NCBI GenBank assembly: GCA_945487445.1
Contig: CALYTU010000010.1
Span: forward strand, 1-24,620
Direction of reading: 5' to 3'
Source: an uncultured Clostridia bacterium
Lineage (GTDB): Bacteria > Bacillota > Clostridia > Oscillospirales > Oscillospiraceae
DNA length: 24,620 bases
A program made the translations under genes and the position numbers. Below, in pieces: positions 1-7,813 of this stretch. The notes below the pieces were generated by a model, which ran no database searches, was not told the origin of the DNA, and worked only from the letters and a program-made list of their open reading frames with translations. Position 1 is the stretch's first letter. Each line of letters starts with the position of its first letter.

Positions 1-30
1 TGTCTTTCAGTCCTCAACTCCTGTATTTCA

Positions 31-48
31 GTTCAGTATGAGCTGAAC
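31..48. promoter_or_regulatory. Short inverted repeat upstream of the Fe-S operon promoter
   Basis: GTTCAG and CTGAAC form a 6-base inverted repeat with a 6-base spacer, about 47 bases upstream of the -35 element of the promoter at 95-123. It could be an operator or the 3' hairpin of an upstream gene lying outside the window. Nothing in the sequence identifies a binding protein, so the role is undetermined. Confidence 0.3.
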
Positions 49-94
49 AGTTACCAGAAGGCCGAAATAAATGAAAAAAAGGGCAGAAAAAGGG

Positions 95-123
95 TAGAAA
101 TTTCCAAAAAGATGGGGTATAAT
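95..123 (+). promoter_or_regulatory. Sigma-A-type promoter for the SUF-like operon
   Basis: TAGAAA at 95-100 (four of six matches to TTGACA) and a perfect TATAAT at 118-123 are separated by 17 bases in an A-rich tract. Transcription would begin near 130, giving a leader of about 60 bases before the sufC-like start at 189. The genes to 3280, and perhaps to 5898, follow with short gaps and no clear terminator, so this may be the main promoter of that block. Confidence 0.6.
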
Positions 124-188
124 GCACGTTGTGTCAAGACGGGAACCTGATTCCCGCACCCCTATCCCTGCTATTTCGAGGTAATACC

Positions 189-932
189 ATGCTTGAACTA
201 ACGAATCTCTCCTTCCAGGTCCACGACGAGGGCCGGGATAAGGGAATCCTGCGGGGTGTGACCCTCACGATCCCCGACCGGGAAATGGTGGTTGTCACCG
301 GCCCAAACGGCGGCGGCAAGTCCACCCTGGCCAGGCTGATTGCCGGCATCGAGACGCCCACCGGCGGCTCCATCCGCTTCAACGGCGCCGATATCACCGC
401 GGCCTCCGTTACCGACCGGGCCAGGATGGGCATCGCCTTTGCCTTCCAGCAGCCCGTCCGCTTCAAGGGCCTGCGGGTGCTGGACCTGCTCCGCATCGCC
501 GCGGGCAAGCGGCTGGATGTTTCCGCCGCCTGCGAGTATCTCTCCGCAGTGGGTCTGTGCGCCAAGGACTATATCGACCGCGAGGTAAACGGCTCCCTTT
601 CCGGCGGCGAACTCAAGCGCATCGAGATTGCCACGGTCCTGGCCCGTGGCGCGAAGCTCTCCATCTTTGACGAGCCCGAGGCGGGCATCGACCTGTGGAG
701 CTTTCAAAACCTGATCCAGGTCTTTGAAAACCTGCGCCGGAACATCCGCGACAGCGCCATCATGATCATCTCTCACCAGGAGCGGATCCTGGCCGTCGCA
801 GACCGGATCATTGTCATCCAGGACGGCGCGGTTCTGCGCCAGGGTCCCAAGGACGAGATCCTGCCCACGCTGATCGGGACCGCTGCCGCGGTCCGGGCCT
901 GCCGCCAGGCGGACCAGGGAGGTGCGCAATGA
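189..932 (+). CDS. sufC: SufC/SmsC-like Fe-S cluster assembly ABC ATPase
   Basis: A cytosolic ABC-type ATPase of the SUF Fe-S assembly machinery, predicted to drive conformational change of the scaffold encoded next to it. The 247-residue protein has Walker A (GPNGGGKST), the signature LSGGELKR, Walker B leading into DEPEAGID, and a late histidine in ISHQ. The DEPEAGID-type Walker B region resembles SufC more than transporter ATPases, and no membrane partner is present. The start at 189 is preferred over an in-frame ATG at 129 because GAGG lies 7 bases before it and homology begins there. The stop overlaps the next start by 4 bases (ATGA), implying translational coupling. Pairing with a single short SufB-like gene, without SufD, SufS or SufU nearby, suggests the minimal SmsCB arrangement; in that naming it would be smsC. 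Confidence 0.88.
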   Translation: MLELTNLSFQVHDEGRDKGILRGVTLTIPDREMVVVTGPNGGGKSTLARLIAGIETPTGGSIRFNGADITAASVTDRARMGIAFAFQQPVRFKGLRVLDLLRIAAGKRLDVSAACEYLSAVGLCAKDYIDREVNGSLSGGELKRIEIATVLARGAKLSIFDEPEAGIDLWSFQNLIQVFENLRRNIRDSAIMIISHQERILAVADRIIVIQDGAVLRQGPKDEILPTLIGTAAAVRACRQADQGGAQ

Positions 933-1855
933 AACAGCTTGACGAAATCCAACTCCGACTTCTGCGGGAGGTCGCGGACCTTCACGAAGTGCCGGAGGGT
1001 GCCTATAACATTCGCGCCAACGGCGACTCCGCCGGACGGGCTTCCACATCCAACATCGAGATCGTCCCCAAGCAAAAGGTCTCCGGCATCGACATTCACA
1101 TCAAGCCCGGCACGAAAAACGAGAGCGTCCACATCCCCGTGGTGCTGACCCAGTCCGGTCTGAAGGAGACCGTCTACAACGACTTCTATGTGGGCCGGAA
1201 CGCGGACGTGGTCATCGTGGCCGGCTGCGGCATTGACAACTGCGGCAACCAGGACGCCCAGCATGATGGGATTCACCGGTTCTTCCTGGAGCCCGGTGCC
1301 CATGTGAAATACGTGGAGAAGCACTACGGCTCCGGCGACGGCAGGGGCAGAAGGATTTTGAACCCTGTTACGGAGGTCCACCTGGAGGAGAACAGCTCTA
1401 TGGAGATGGAAATGGTGCAGATCAAAGGCGTTGACGACACCGAGCGCACCACGAGAGCCGAGCTGAAGGCCGGGGCGAAGCTGGCGGTCCGGGAGCGGCT
1501 CATGACCCACGAAAAGCAGCGTGCCATCTCCGTCTACACTGTATCGCTCAACGGAGCCGGCTCGAGCGCGGATGTGGTCTCCCGCTCCGTGGCCCGCGAC
1601 GACTCCTACCAGAAGTTCGACTCGAGGATTCTGGGCAACGCCCCCTGTCAGGGCCACACGGAATGCGACTCCATCATCATGGACCGGGGCCGCATCCTGG
1701 CCGTTCCCGGCCTGGAGGCCAACGACGTAGACGCCGCCCTGGTCCACGAAGCCGCCATCGGCAAGATTGCCGGCGAACAGCTCATGAAGCTCATGACCCT
1801 CGGATTGACCGAGGCGGAGGCCGAGGAGCAGATCATCAACGGGTTCCTGAAATAA
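929..1855 (+). CDS. SufB/SufD-family scaffold, short SmsB-like form
   Basis: A 308-residue SufB/SufD-family beta-helix protein, predicted to form the Fe-S assembly scaffold with the ATPase encoded just upstream. The C-terminal core is clear: GHTECDS contains Cys246, and VHEA contains His273 and Glu274. These match the conserved Cys and His-Glu region that carry cluster-assembly residues in SufB (C405 and E434 in E. coli). A helical tail (LTEAEAEEQIINGFL) follows, as in the family. It is much shorter than classical SufB (about 470-495 residues) and lacks most of the N-terminal region. A second cysteine, Cys240, lies six residues before Cys246. A homodimer would replace SufB-SufD, as proposed for SMS systems. 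The family is secure; the SmsB assignment is inferred from length and the two-gene layout. Confidence 0.85.
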   Translation: MKQLDEIQLRLLREVADLHEVPEGAYNIRANGDSAGRASTSNIEIVPKQKVSGIDIHIKPGTKNESVHIPVVLTQSGLKETVYNDFYVGRNADVVIVAGCGIDNCGNQDAQHDGIHRFFLEPGAHVKYVEKHYGSGDGRGRRILNPVTEVHLEENSSMEMEMVQIKGVDDTERTTRAELKAGAKLAVRERLMTHEKQRAISVYTVSLNGAGSSADVVSRSVARDDSYQKFDSRILGNAPCQGHTECDSIIMDRGRILAVPGLEANDVDAALVHEAAIGKIAGEQLMKLMTLGLTEAEAEEQIINGFLK

Positions 1856-1876
1856 TATAGATCGGGAGGATCATCA

Positions 1877-3280
1877 ATGAATAATACCGAAAAGGCCATG
1901 GACAAGATCGTGGCCCTGTGCAAGAACCGGGGCTTTATCTTCGCGGGCTCCGAAATCTACGGGGGCCTGGCAAACACCTGGGACTACGGTCCCCTGGGTA
2001 CCCGGCTGAAGAACAACGTCAAGGACGCCTGGCGCAAGCGTTTTATCCAGGAGCGTCACAACTCCTTCGAGGTGGACGCCGACATCCTCATGAACCCCAG
2101 AGTCTGGGAGGCCAGCGGCCATGTGGGCTCCTTCTCCGACCCCCTGCTGGACTGCAAGGAGTGCAAGATGCGCTTCCGCGCCGATAATCTGATCGACGAA
2201 TTTGATCCCGAGGCCCATGCCGACGGCATGACCAAGGAGGAGATGTTCGACTACATCAAGGCCCACTCCATCCCCTGCCCCAACTGCGGCAAGCATAACT
2301 TCACGGATATCCGCGAATTCAACCTTATGTTCCAGACCTATCGCGGCGTTACCAACGACGCCAAGAGCGTCATCTACCTCCGCCCCGAGAACGCACAGGG
2401 CGAGTACGTCAACTATCCCAATGTCCTGCGCTCCATGCGGGCCAAGCTGCCCTTCTCCATCGGTCAGATCGGAAAGGCCTTCCGCAACGAGATCACGCCG
2501 GGCAATTTCACCTTCCGCACCATCGAGTTCGAGCAGATGGAGTTCCAGACCTTCTGCAAGCCCGGCGACGACATTGCGCTCTACGAGTATTTCAAGCAAT
2601 ATGGCCGTCGTTTCTTCGAGGATCTGGGACTGCCGGCAGAGAATCTCCGCTTCCACGACCATGAGAAACTGGCGCACTATGCCAAAGCAGCCTGTGACAT
2701 CGAGTTCCTCTTCCCCACCATCGGCTGGGGGGAGATTAACGGCACTCACGACCGCACAGACTTCGACCTGACCCGTCATCAGGAGTACAGCGGTCAGAAA
2801 ATGGATTATCTCGATCCCTACACCAATGAGCGCTACATTCCCTATATCGTCGAGAGCACCTACGGTCTCGACCGCACTGTACTGGCCCTGCTCTGCCAGG
2901 CTTACGACGAGGAAGTGGTGGACGAAGCAAAGAATGACGTTCGGGTGGTTTTGCACCTGAAGCCTTCCATCGCCCCCATCAAGGCCGCCGTTCTGCCCCT
3001 TTCCAAAAAGCTGGCCGACAAGGCCATGGAGATCCGCGACGAGCTGGCCGGCGACTTCATGGTGGACTATGACGACACCGGCTCCATCGGCAAGCGTTAC
3101 CGCCGCGCCGACGAGATCGGCACACCCTACTGCATTACCGTGGACTTTGACACGGTGGGAGACCCCGAGAAGGGTATCGAGCCCGATCACGCAGTAACCA
3201 TCCGCGACCGCGACACCATGGAGCAAGTCCGCATCCCCATCGCCCAGCTCAAAACCTGGCTGGCGGAACACCTGCGCTGA
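1877..3280 (+). CDS. glyS: Glycyl-tRNA synthetase, single-chain (alpha2) class II type
   Basis: Charges tRNA-Gly with glycine in the cytosol. The 467-residue protein matches the homodimeric GlyRS type rather than the two-subunit GlyQ/GlyS type. It has a zinc-knuckle pattern in the insertion (Cys93, Cys96, Cys134, Cys137), class II motif 2 around FRNEITPGNFTFRTIEFEQME, and motif 3 in ESTYGLDRTVLALL. A C-terminal anticodon-binding domain starts near residue 360 (VLPLSKKLADKAMEI) and includes DDTGSIGKRYRRADEIGTPYC. GGGAGG precedes the ATG. The start is 18 bases after the scaffold-gene stop, with no room for a T-box leader, so it is probably cotranscribed with the Fe-S genes. Confidence 0.96.
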   Translation: MNNTEKAMDKIVALCKNRGFIFAGSEIYGGLANTWDYGPLGTRLKNNVKDAWRKRFIQERHNSFEVDADILMNPRVWEASGHVGSFSDPLLDCKECKMRFRADNLIDEFDPEAHADGMTKEEMFDYIKAHSIPCPNCGKHNFTDIREFNLMFQTYRGVTNDAKSVIYLRPENAQGEYVNYPNVLRSMRAKLPFSIGQIGKAFRNEITPGNFTFRTIEFEQMEFQTFCKPGDDIALYEYFKQYGRRFFEDLGLPAENLRFHDHEKLAHYAKAACDIEFLFPTIGWGEINGTHDRTDFDLTRHQEYSGQKMDYLDPYTNERYIPYIVESTYGLDRTVLALLCQAYDEEVVDEAKNDVRVVLHLKPSIAPIKAAVLPLSKKLADKAMEIRDELAGDFMVDYDDTGSIGKRYRRADEIGTPYCITVDFDTVGDPEKGIEPDHAVTIRDRDTMEQVRIPIAQLKTWLAEHLR

Positions 3281-3292
3281 GCCCTGCACGCC

Positions 3293-4693
3293 ATGGTATT
3301 CAGCAGTTTTTCCTTTCTTCTGATTTTCTTCCCGGCGGTTTGCCTGTGCTATTTTCTGGTTCCCGGGCGTTTCCGCTCTGCCCGAAATCTGGTGCTCCTG
3401 GCCTTCTCCCTGTTCTTCTACTTCTGGGGGGAGGCCAAGGGGGTGCTTTTGATGCTGGCAGTCATCGCTGTCAGCTTCGGCAGCGCGCTGCTCATGGGAG
3501 ACACGACCACCGAACGGTGGCGCAGGCGGCTGGGACTGTGGCTGGAACTGCTGGTATGTCTGGGTGTTCTGGTCTATTTTAAATACACCGGTCTGCTGGT
3601 ACGGACGGTGAACAGCCTGCTGGTTCTGGATTTGAAGGTGCCGGAAATCGTTATGCCAATTGGAATTTCCTTTTTCACCTTCCAATCCATGAGCTATGTT
3701 TTCGATGTCTACCGGGGCAAGGTGCCGCCCCAGCGGAACCCGCTCCATGTGGCCCTTTATGTGGCCCTTTTTCCGCAGCTGGTTGCCGGACCCATCGTCC
3801 GCTATGAGACGGTGGCGGAGGAAATTACCAACCGCCGAGAGACCCCTGAGGATGTGTACGAGGGGCTGCAGCGCTTCATCATGGGCTTCGGCAAAAAGCT
3901 TCTGCTGGCAAACGCCTTTGGCCGGGAAGCGGAGGAAATCTTCGCCATGTCTCCCGCCCAGCGCGGAACCCCCGCCGCCTGGCTGGGGGTGGCGCTCTAC
4001 GGGCTTCAAATCTACTTTGATTTTTCCGCCTATTCTGATATGGCCATTGGCATGGGCCGGATGTTTGGCTTTCACTTTCCCGAAAACTTCAACTATCCAT
4101 ACACCGCCCGGAGCGTTTCAGAGTTTTGGCGGCGGTGGCACATGTCCCTGTCCACCTGGTTTCGGGACTACATCTATATTCCCCTGGGAGGCAACCGCAA
4201 GGGCCTGGCCCGGCAGTTGCTGAACGTATTTATCGTCTGGGCGCTGACCGGCCTCTGGCACGGGGCCTCCTGGAATTACGTTCTCTGGGGTGTGTATTTC
4301 GGCATTCTGCTGATGCTGGAAAAGCTCTTTCTGGGCAAGCTCCTGCAAAAGCTGCCCCGTGCCGTGGGCCATCTCTATACGCTCCTGGCCGTCACCTTGG
4401 CCTGGACGCTGTTCTACTTCACAGATATGAACCAGGTGGCGCAGTATTTGACGGAGCTGTTCCGCTTCCAGGGAAGCTTCAACCATGTGCTTCTGACGCT
4501 TCGGCAGAATGTGCCGGAGCTCGTCTTCGGTTTGGCTCTCTGCACGTCCTTGCCCATGAGGCTGTTCCGAATGAGCGCCGGGAAGCCCTGGGCGGAGCTG
4601 CTGCGGTGTCTCTGGCTGCTGGGGGTGCTGGCCCTTTCGGTGCTTGCCCTGACCGGAAGCAGCTTCAACGCCTTCATCTATTTCCGGTTCTGA
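3293..4693 (+). CDS. MBOAT-family O-acyltransferase (AlgI/DltB-like)
   Basis: A polytopic membrane enzyme predicted to move acyl groups, usually acetyl, across the membrane onto an exported polymer. The 466-residue protein begins with the typical MBOAT start (MVFSSFSFLLIFFP) and contains PQLVAGPIVRYE, YFDFSAYSDMAIG, SEFWRRWHMSLSTWFRDYIY and the catalytic block LTGLWHGASWNY, with the conserved histidine at His323. Many hydrophobic segments span the length. There is no good Shine-Dalgarno site, but the start lies only 12 bases after the glyS stop, so coupled translation is likely. The next gene encodes an AlgX/DHHW-like SGNH protein, the usual periplasmic or extracellular partner. The acylated polymer cannot be told from the sequence. 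Confidence 0.92.
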   Translation: MVFSSFSFLLIFFPAVCLCYFLVPGRFRSARNLVLLAFSLFFYFWGEAKGVLLMLAVIAVSFGSALLMGDTTTERWRRRLGLWLELLVCLGVLVYFKYTGLLVRTVNSLLVLDLKVPEIVMPIGISFFTFQSMSYVFDVYRGKVPPQRNPLHVALYVALFPQLVAGPIVRYETVAEEITNRRETPEDVYEGLQRFIMGFGKKLLLANAFGREAEEIFAMSPAQRGTPAAWLGVALYGLQIYFDFSAYSDMAIGMGRMFGFHFPENFNYPYTARSVSEFWRRWHMSLSTWFRDYIYIPLGGNRKGLARQLLNVFIVWALTGLWHGASWNYVLWGVYFGILLMLEKLFLGKLLQKLPRAVGHLYTLLAVTLAWTLFYFTDMNQVAQYLTELFRFQGSFNHVLLTLRQNVPELVFGLALCTSLPMRLFRMSAGKPWAELLRCLWLLGVLALSVLALTGSSFNAFIYFRF

Positions 4694-4722
4694 TACTAAT
4701 ATGAGGATGAGGAGGTGCGGAT

Positions 4723-5898
4723 ATGAAGCTTGTGAAACGGGGCTTTGTTCTGACCCTGGCGGTGCTCGCGGCAGTCTTCCTGCTGGTGACCCTGCGGGAC
4801 CGGCGGCAGAAGATCTCCGTCTATGAGAACCGAACGCTGGCTGCCCATCCGGCCTTCTCGGTCCAAAGCCTGTGGGACGGCAGCTATTTTGACGGCTGGG
4901 ACGAATACTTTGCTGACCATGTGGCCTGGCGGGACGATCTGCTGCGTGACTACCTCTGGCTGCAGCTGTACGGCAAACGACAGGTAATCATAAACGACGT
5001 GGTCATTACAGACCTCACCCTGCTTCCAAATCTGGGCTGTCACCGGGATGATTCCGGACTGGACTTTTCTGTTCCCGCGAAGGCTGCCGCCGACCGGCTG
5101 GGCAACATCCAGCAAGCGGTAGAGACCTACGGCGGCCGTTTCCTCTTCCTGGGCATCGACGAACAGCGTACCGCCCTTGCAGATGCCTATCCCGCCTATG
5201 TCTACAGCCGTGCAGAATATTATACGGCCGTTGAGCGTGCGTTTCGCGCCGCCGCAGCGGAGCGGGGACTTTCCGTTCTTTTCCTGCGGGACTTGATTCA
5301 GGACGCGGACCCCGCTTCCCTGTACTCCAAGGTGGACCATCATTATAACCTACGGGGCGCCTATCTGGCCTATGCCGCCATCTGCAAGTGGAGCGCCGAT
5401 CACGGGCTGGCAGTGACGGCTATTCCGGAAAAAGCTTTGGGGATTCATCCCACAGAAGGGATGTTCTACGGCAGCTACAGCCGAAAGCTCTATGATCTCT
5501 CCCCTGTTCAGGAGCAGCTTCTGGTGTTTGATGAGACGGTATTCCCGCCCTACGAGCGATGGGATAACGGCGAGCACACCGACGCGCCTCTTCTGGAGCT
5601 GCCTTCGGAAGGAGAGCCTGTCCAATACCATGCCTATATGGGGGGCGACAAGGGTGAGACCGTAATCCGCACCAACCGCCCGGAGCTGCCCAATGTTCTG
5701 ATTGTGGGCGACTCCTTCACAAATCCGGTGGAGGCCCTGTGTACAGCCAGCTTCAACGAGCTGCGCAGCCTGGACTTTCGCCACTACGACGCCATGACGC
5801 TGACAGAGTATTTGGCGGAATACCCCGCCGACCTGGTGGTGGTGATCAGGGACAACCTGAATTACATCGGCACCGAGGCCAACGGTAATTTAAGATAA
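4723..5898 (+). CDS. DHHW/AlgX-like SGNH acyltransferase-family protein
   Basis: A 391-residue protein with an N-terminal membrane anchor or signal segment at about residues 8-24, so the rest should lie outside the membrane. It carries a DHHY motif (Asp205, His206, His207) and later a GDSF motif with Ser331. That Asp-x-His then Ser order is the circularly permuted SGNH triad known from AlgX/AlgJ. An N-terminal DEYFADHVAWRDDLL segment is also typical of the DHHW family. The predicted role is to accept an acyl group delivered by the MBOAT protein and place it on an extracellular glycan or other polymer. AGGAGG precedes the ATG by 7 bases. The gene follows the MBOAT gene after 29 bases and is surely in the same operon. 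The substrate is unknown. Confidence 0.87.
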   Translation: MKLVKRGFVLTLAVLAAVFLLVTLRDRRQKISVYENRTLAAHPAFSVQSLWDGSYFDGWDEYFADHVAWRDDLLRDYLWLQLYGKRQVIINDVVITDLTLLPNLGCHRDDSGLDFSVPAKAAADRLGNIQQAVETYGGRFLFLGIDEQRTALADAYPAYVYSRAEYYTAVERAFRAAAAERGLSVLFLRDLIQDADPASLYSKVDHHYNLRGAYLAYAAICKWSADHGLAVTAIPEKALGIHPTEGMFYGSYSRKLYDLSPVQEQLLVFDETVFPPYERWDNGEHTDAPLLELPSEGEPVQYHAYMGGDKGETVIRTNRPELPNVLIVGDSFTNPVEALCTASFNELRSLDFRHYDAMTLTEYLAEYPADLVVVIRDNLNYIGTEANGNLR

Positions 5899-5961
5899 CA
5901 ACGGAGCCGTTCCAATCGGTAAGGCCCCGTAGAAAAACGAATGAGAGCGAGAGGAGTCACT

Positions 5962-7626
5962 ATGAAAACTGACATTGAGATTGCCCAGAGCTGCGAGATG
6001 CGGCCCATTTCCGAGGTGGCCAAAAAGGCCGGGATCCCCGAATCCTGGGTGGAGCCTTACGGCAAGTACAAGGCGAAGATTATCCGTCCCGCCACAGCCC
6101 AGGTTGGCAAGCCCGGCAAGCTGATTCTGGTGACTGCCATCAATCCCACGCCCGCGGGCGAGGGCAAGACCACCACGACCATCGGCCTGGCCGACGCGCT
6201 CACCCGCATGGGCAAAAAGACCGTGGTGGCCCTGCGCGAACCCTCTCTTGGTCCTGTTTTCGGCATCAAGGGCGGCGCTGCCGGCGGCGGCTATGCCCAG
6301 GTCGTCCCCATGGAGGACATCAATCTCCACTTCACCGGCGATTTCCACGCGATCGGCGCCGCCAACAACCTGCTCGCCGCGCTGCTGGACAACCACATCC
6401 AGCAGGGCAACGCCCTGGGCATCGACCCCCGGCGCATCACCTGGAAGCGCTGCGTGGATATGAATGACCGCCAGCTCCGCTTCGTGGTGGACGGTCTGGG
6501 CGGCAAGGCCAACGGTACGCCCCGCGAGGACGGCTTCGACATCACCGTTGCCTCCGAGATTATGGCGGTGCTCTGCCTGGCCAATGACCTGGCAGACCTC
6601 AAGGACCGTCTGAGCCGCATCGTGGTTGCCTACACCTATGACGGCAAGCCCGTCACCGCCGGCGAACTCAAGGCCCAGGGTGCCATGACCGCCCTTTTGA
6701 AGGACGCCATCCGGCCCAACCTCGTTCAGACACTCGAGGGCAACCCCGCCCTGGTCCACGGCGGCCCCTTCGCCAATATCGCCCACGGCTGCAACTCTGT
6801 TGTCGCAACAAAGCTGGCCCTGTCGCTGGCTGACTACACCGTTACGGAGGCCGGCTTCGGCGCGGACCTCGGCGCGGAGAAGTTCCTGGACATCAAATGC
6901 CGTATGGCTGACCTGCATCCCAACGCCGTTGTCATCGTTGCAACGGTCCGGGCGCTCAAATACAACGGCGGCGTTCCCAAGAACGAGCTGAACACCGAGA
7001 ACCTGGCGGCGCTGGAAAAGGGCCTGCCCAACCTGCTGCGGCACGTATCCAATATCAAAGACGTCTACGGTCTGCCCTGTGTGGTGGCCATCAACCGCTT
7101 CCCCAATGACACCGAGGCCGAGCTTGCCCTGGTGGAGGCAAAGTGCCGCGAGTTGGGCGTCAATGTGGCTCTCTCCGAGGTCTGGGCCAAGGGCGGCGAA
7201 GGCGGTCTGGCGCTGGCGGAGGAGGTTCTGCGCCTGTGCGAACAGCCCAACAATTTCTCCTTCTGCTACGAGCTGAACCAGACCCTGCGGGAGAAGATCC
7301 GCTCCGTCGGCCACAGAATTTATCATGCCAAGAACGTGAGCTTCCTGCCCGCCGTGGAGAAGCAGCTCCAGACCCTGGAGGAGCTGGGCTTCGGCGGCCT
7401 GCCCGTCTGCATAGCCAAGACCCAATATTCCTTCACGGACGATCAGACCGTCCTGGGTGCGCCCGAGGGCTTTACCATCACCGTCCGCGAGGTGAAGATC
7501 AGCGCCGGTGCCGGCTTCGTGGTTGCCCTGACGGGCTCCATCATGACCATGCCCGGCCTGCCCAAGTCCCCCGCCGCCGAGCGCATTGACGTCGACGCGG
7601 ACGGGAAAATCACAGGCCTGTTCTGA
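5962..7626 (+). CDS. fhs: Formate-tetrahydrofolate ligase
   Basis: Catalyses ATP-dependent formation of 10-formyl-tetrahydrofolate from formate, the entry step of the folate branch of one-carbon metabolism and of the Wood-Ljungdahl methyl branch. The 554-residue length is normal for the family. Clear motifs are the P-loop region PTPAGEGKTTTTIGL (about residues 63-77) and EPSLGPVFGIKGGAAGGGYAQ followed by MEDINLHFTGDFHAI. The start at 5962 is chosen over an ATG seven codons upstream because GAGAGGAG sits just before it and the protein then begins as in homologues. It is separated from a folD-like gene by 187 bases holding two inverted copies of a repeat. Its presence alone does not prove acetogenesis, as many Clostridia use it for purine and folate metabolism. 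Confidence 0.97.
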   Translation: MKTDIEIAQSCEMRPISEVAKKAGIPESWVEPYGKYKAKIIRPATAQVGKPGKLILVTAINPTPAGEGKTTTTIGLADALTRMGKKTVVALREPSLGPVFGIKGGAAGGGYAQVVPMEDINLHFTGDFHAIGAANNLLAALLDNHIQQGNALGIDPRRITWKRCVDMNDRQLRFVVDGLGGKANGTPREDGFDITVASEIMAVLCLANDLADLKDRLSRIVVAYTYDGKPVTAGELKAQGAMTALLKDAIRPNLVQTLEGNPALVHGGPFANIAHGCNSVVATKLALSLADYTVTEAGFGADLGAEKFLDIKCRMADLHPNAVVIVATVRALKYNGGVPKNELNTENLAALEKGLPNLLRHVSNIKDVYGLPCVVAINRFPNDTEAELALVEAKCRELGVNVALSEVWAKGGEGGLALAEEVLRLCEQPNNFSFCYELNQTLREKIRSVGHRIYHAKNVSFLPAVEKQLQTLEELGFGGLPVCIAKTQYSFTDDQTVLGAPEGFTITVREVKISAGAGFVVALTGSIMTMPGLPKSPAAERIDVDADGKITGLF

Positions 7627-7645
7627 GCGCGTATTCGACTTATCC

Positions 7646-7694
7646 TGAAGTACGGCTTCGCCGTATAAAGTTTGCTTTGCACAGGAAGTATGGC
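7646..7694 (+). repeat. Dispersed GAAGTA hairpin repeat, copy A
   Basis: Begins TGAAGTA, contains a perfect hairpin (TACGGC, loop TTC, GCCGTA, 7651-7665), and ends ACAGGAAGTATGGC. The last 16 bases (7679-7694) are an exact inverted match to 7741-7756 in copy B. Related to copy C at 17290-17336. It lies just after the fhs stop codon, where it could form mRNA structure between fhs and the folD-like gene. Confidence 0.75.
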
Positions 7695-7740
7695 GCCATG
7701 TCCGGAGTATGGGGGCGGTTTCTCCTCCATATGGTCGCAG

Positions 7741-7793
7741 GCCATACTTCCTGTGCCGCAAGGCATTCTTCCTATCGCGCAAGCGATACTTCA
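7741..7793 (-). repeat. Dispersed GAAGTA hairpin repeat, copy B (inverted)
   Basis: Read on the minus strand it starts TGAAGTAT, has a hairpin with stem TATCGC/GCGATA (7773-7778 and 7783-7788) around GCAA, and ends TTGCGGCACAGGAAGTATGGC. It is head-to-head with copy A across a 46-base spacer, so the pair could fold into one long hairpin in the fhs-folD transcript. Confidence 0.75.
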
Positions 7794-7813
7794 TCCACGA
7801 CAGGGGGATTTCT

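Noticed and set aside
129..188. In-frame upstream extension of the sufC-like gene
   Set aside because: It lacks a ribosome-binding site and conserved residues, and begins at or before the likely transcription start; the ATG at 189 fits better.
1856..1876. T-box leader for glyS
   Set aside because: The gap is only 21 bases, too short for a T-box.
1874..4075. Long minus-strand ORF of 733 codons
   Set aside because: It is a shadow of glyS and the MBOAT gene caused by high G+C; its translation has no recognisable domain and is rich in low-quality repeats.
7627..7813. Riboswitch between fhs and the folD-like gene
   Set aside because: The structure is explained by two inverted repeat copies, and no known riboswitch core was recognised.
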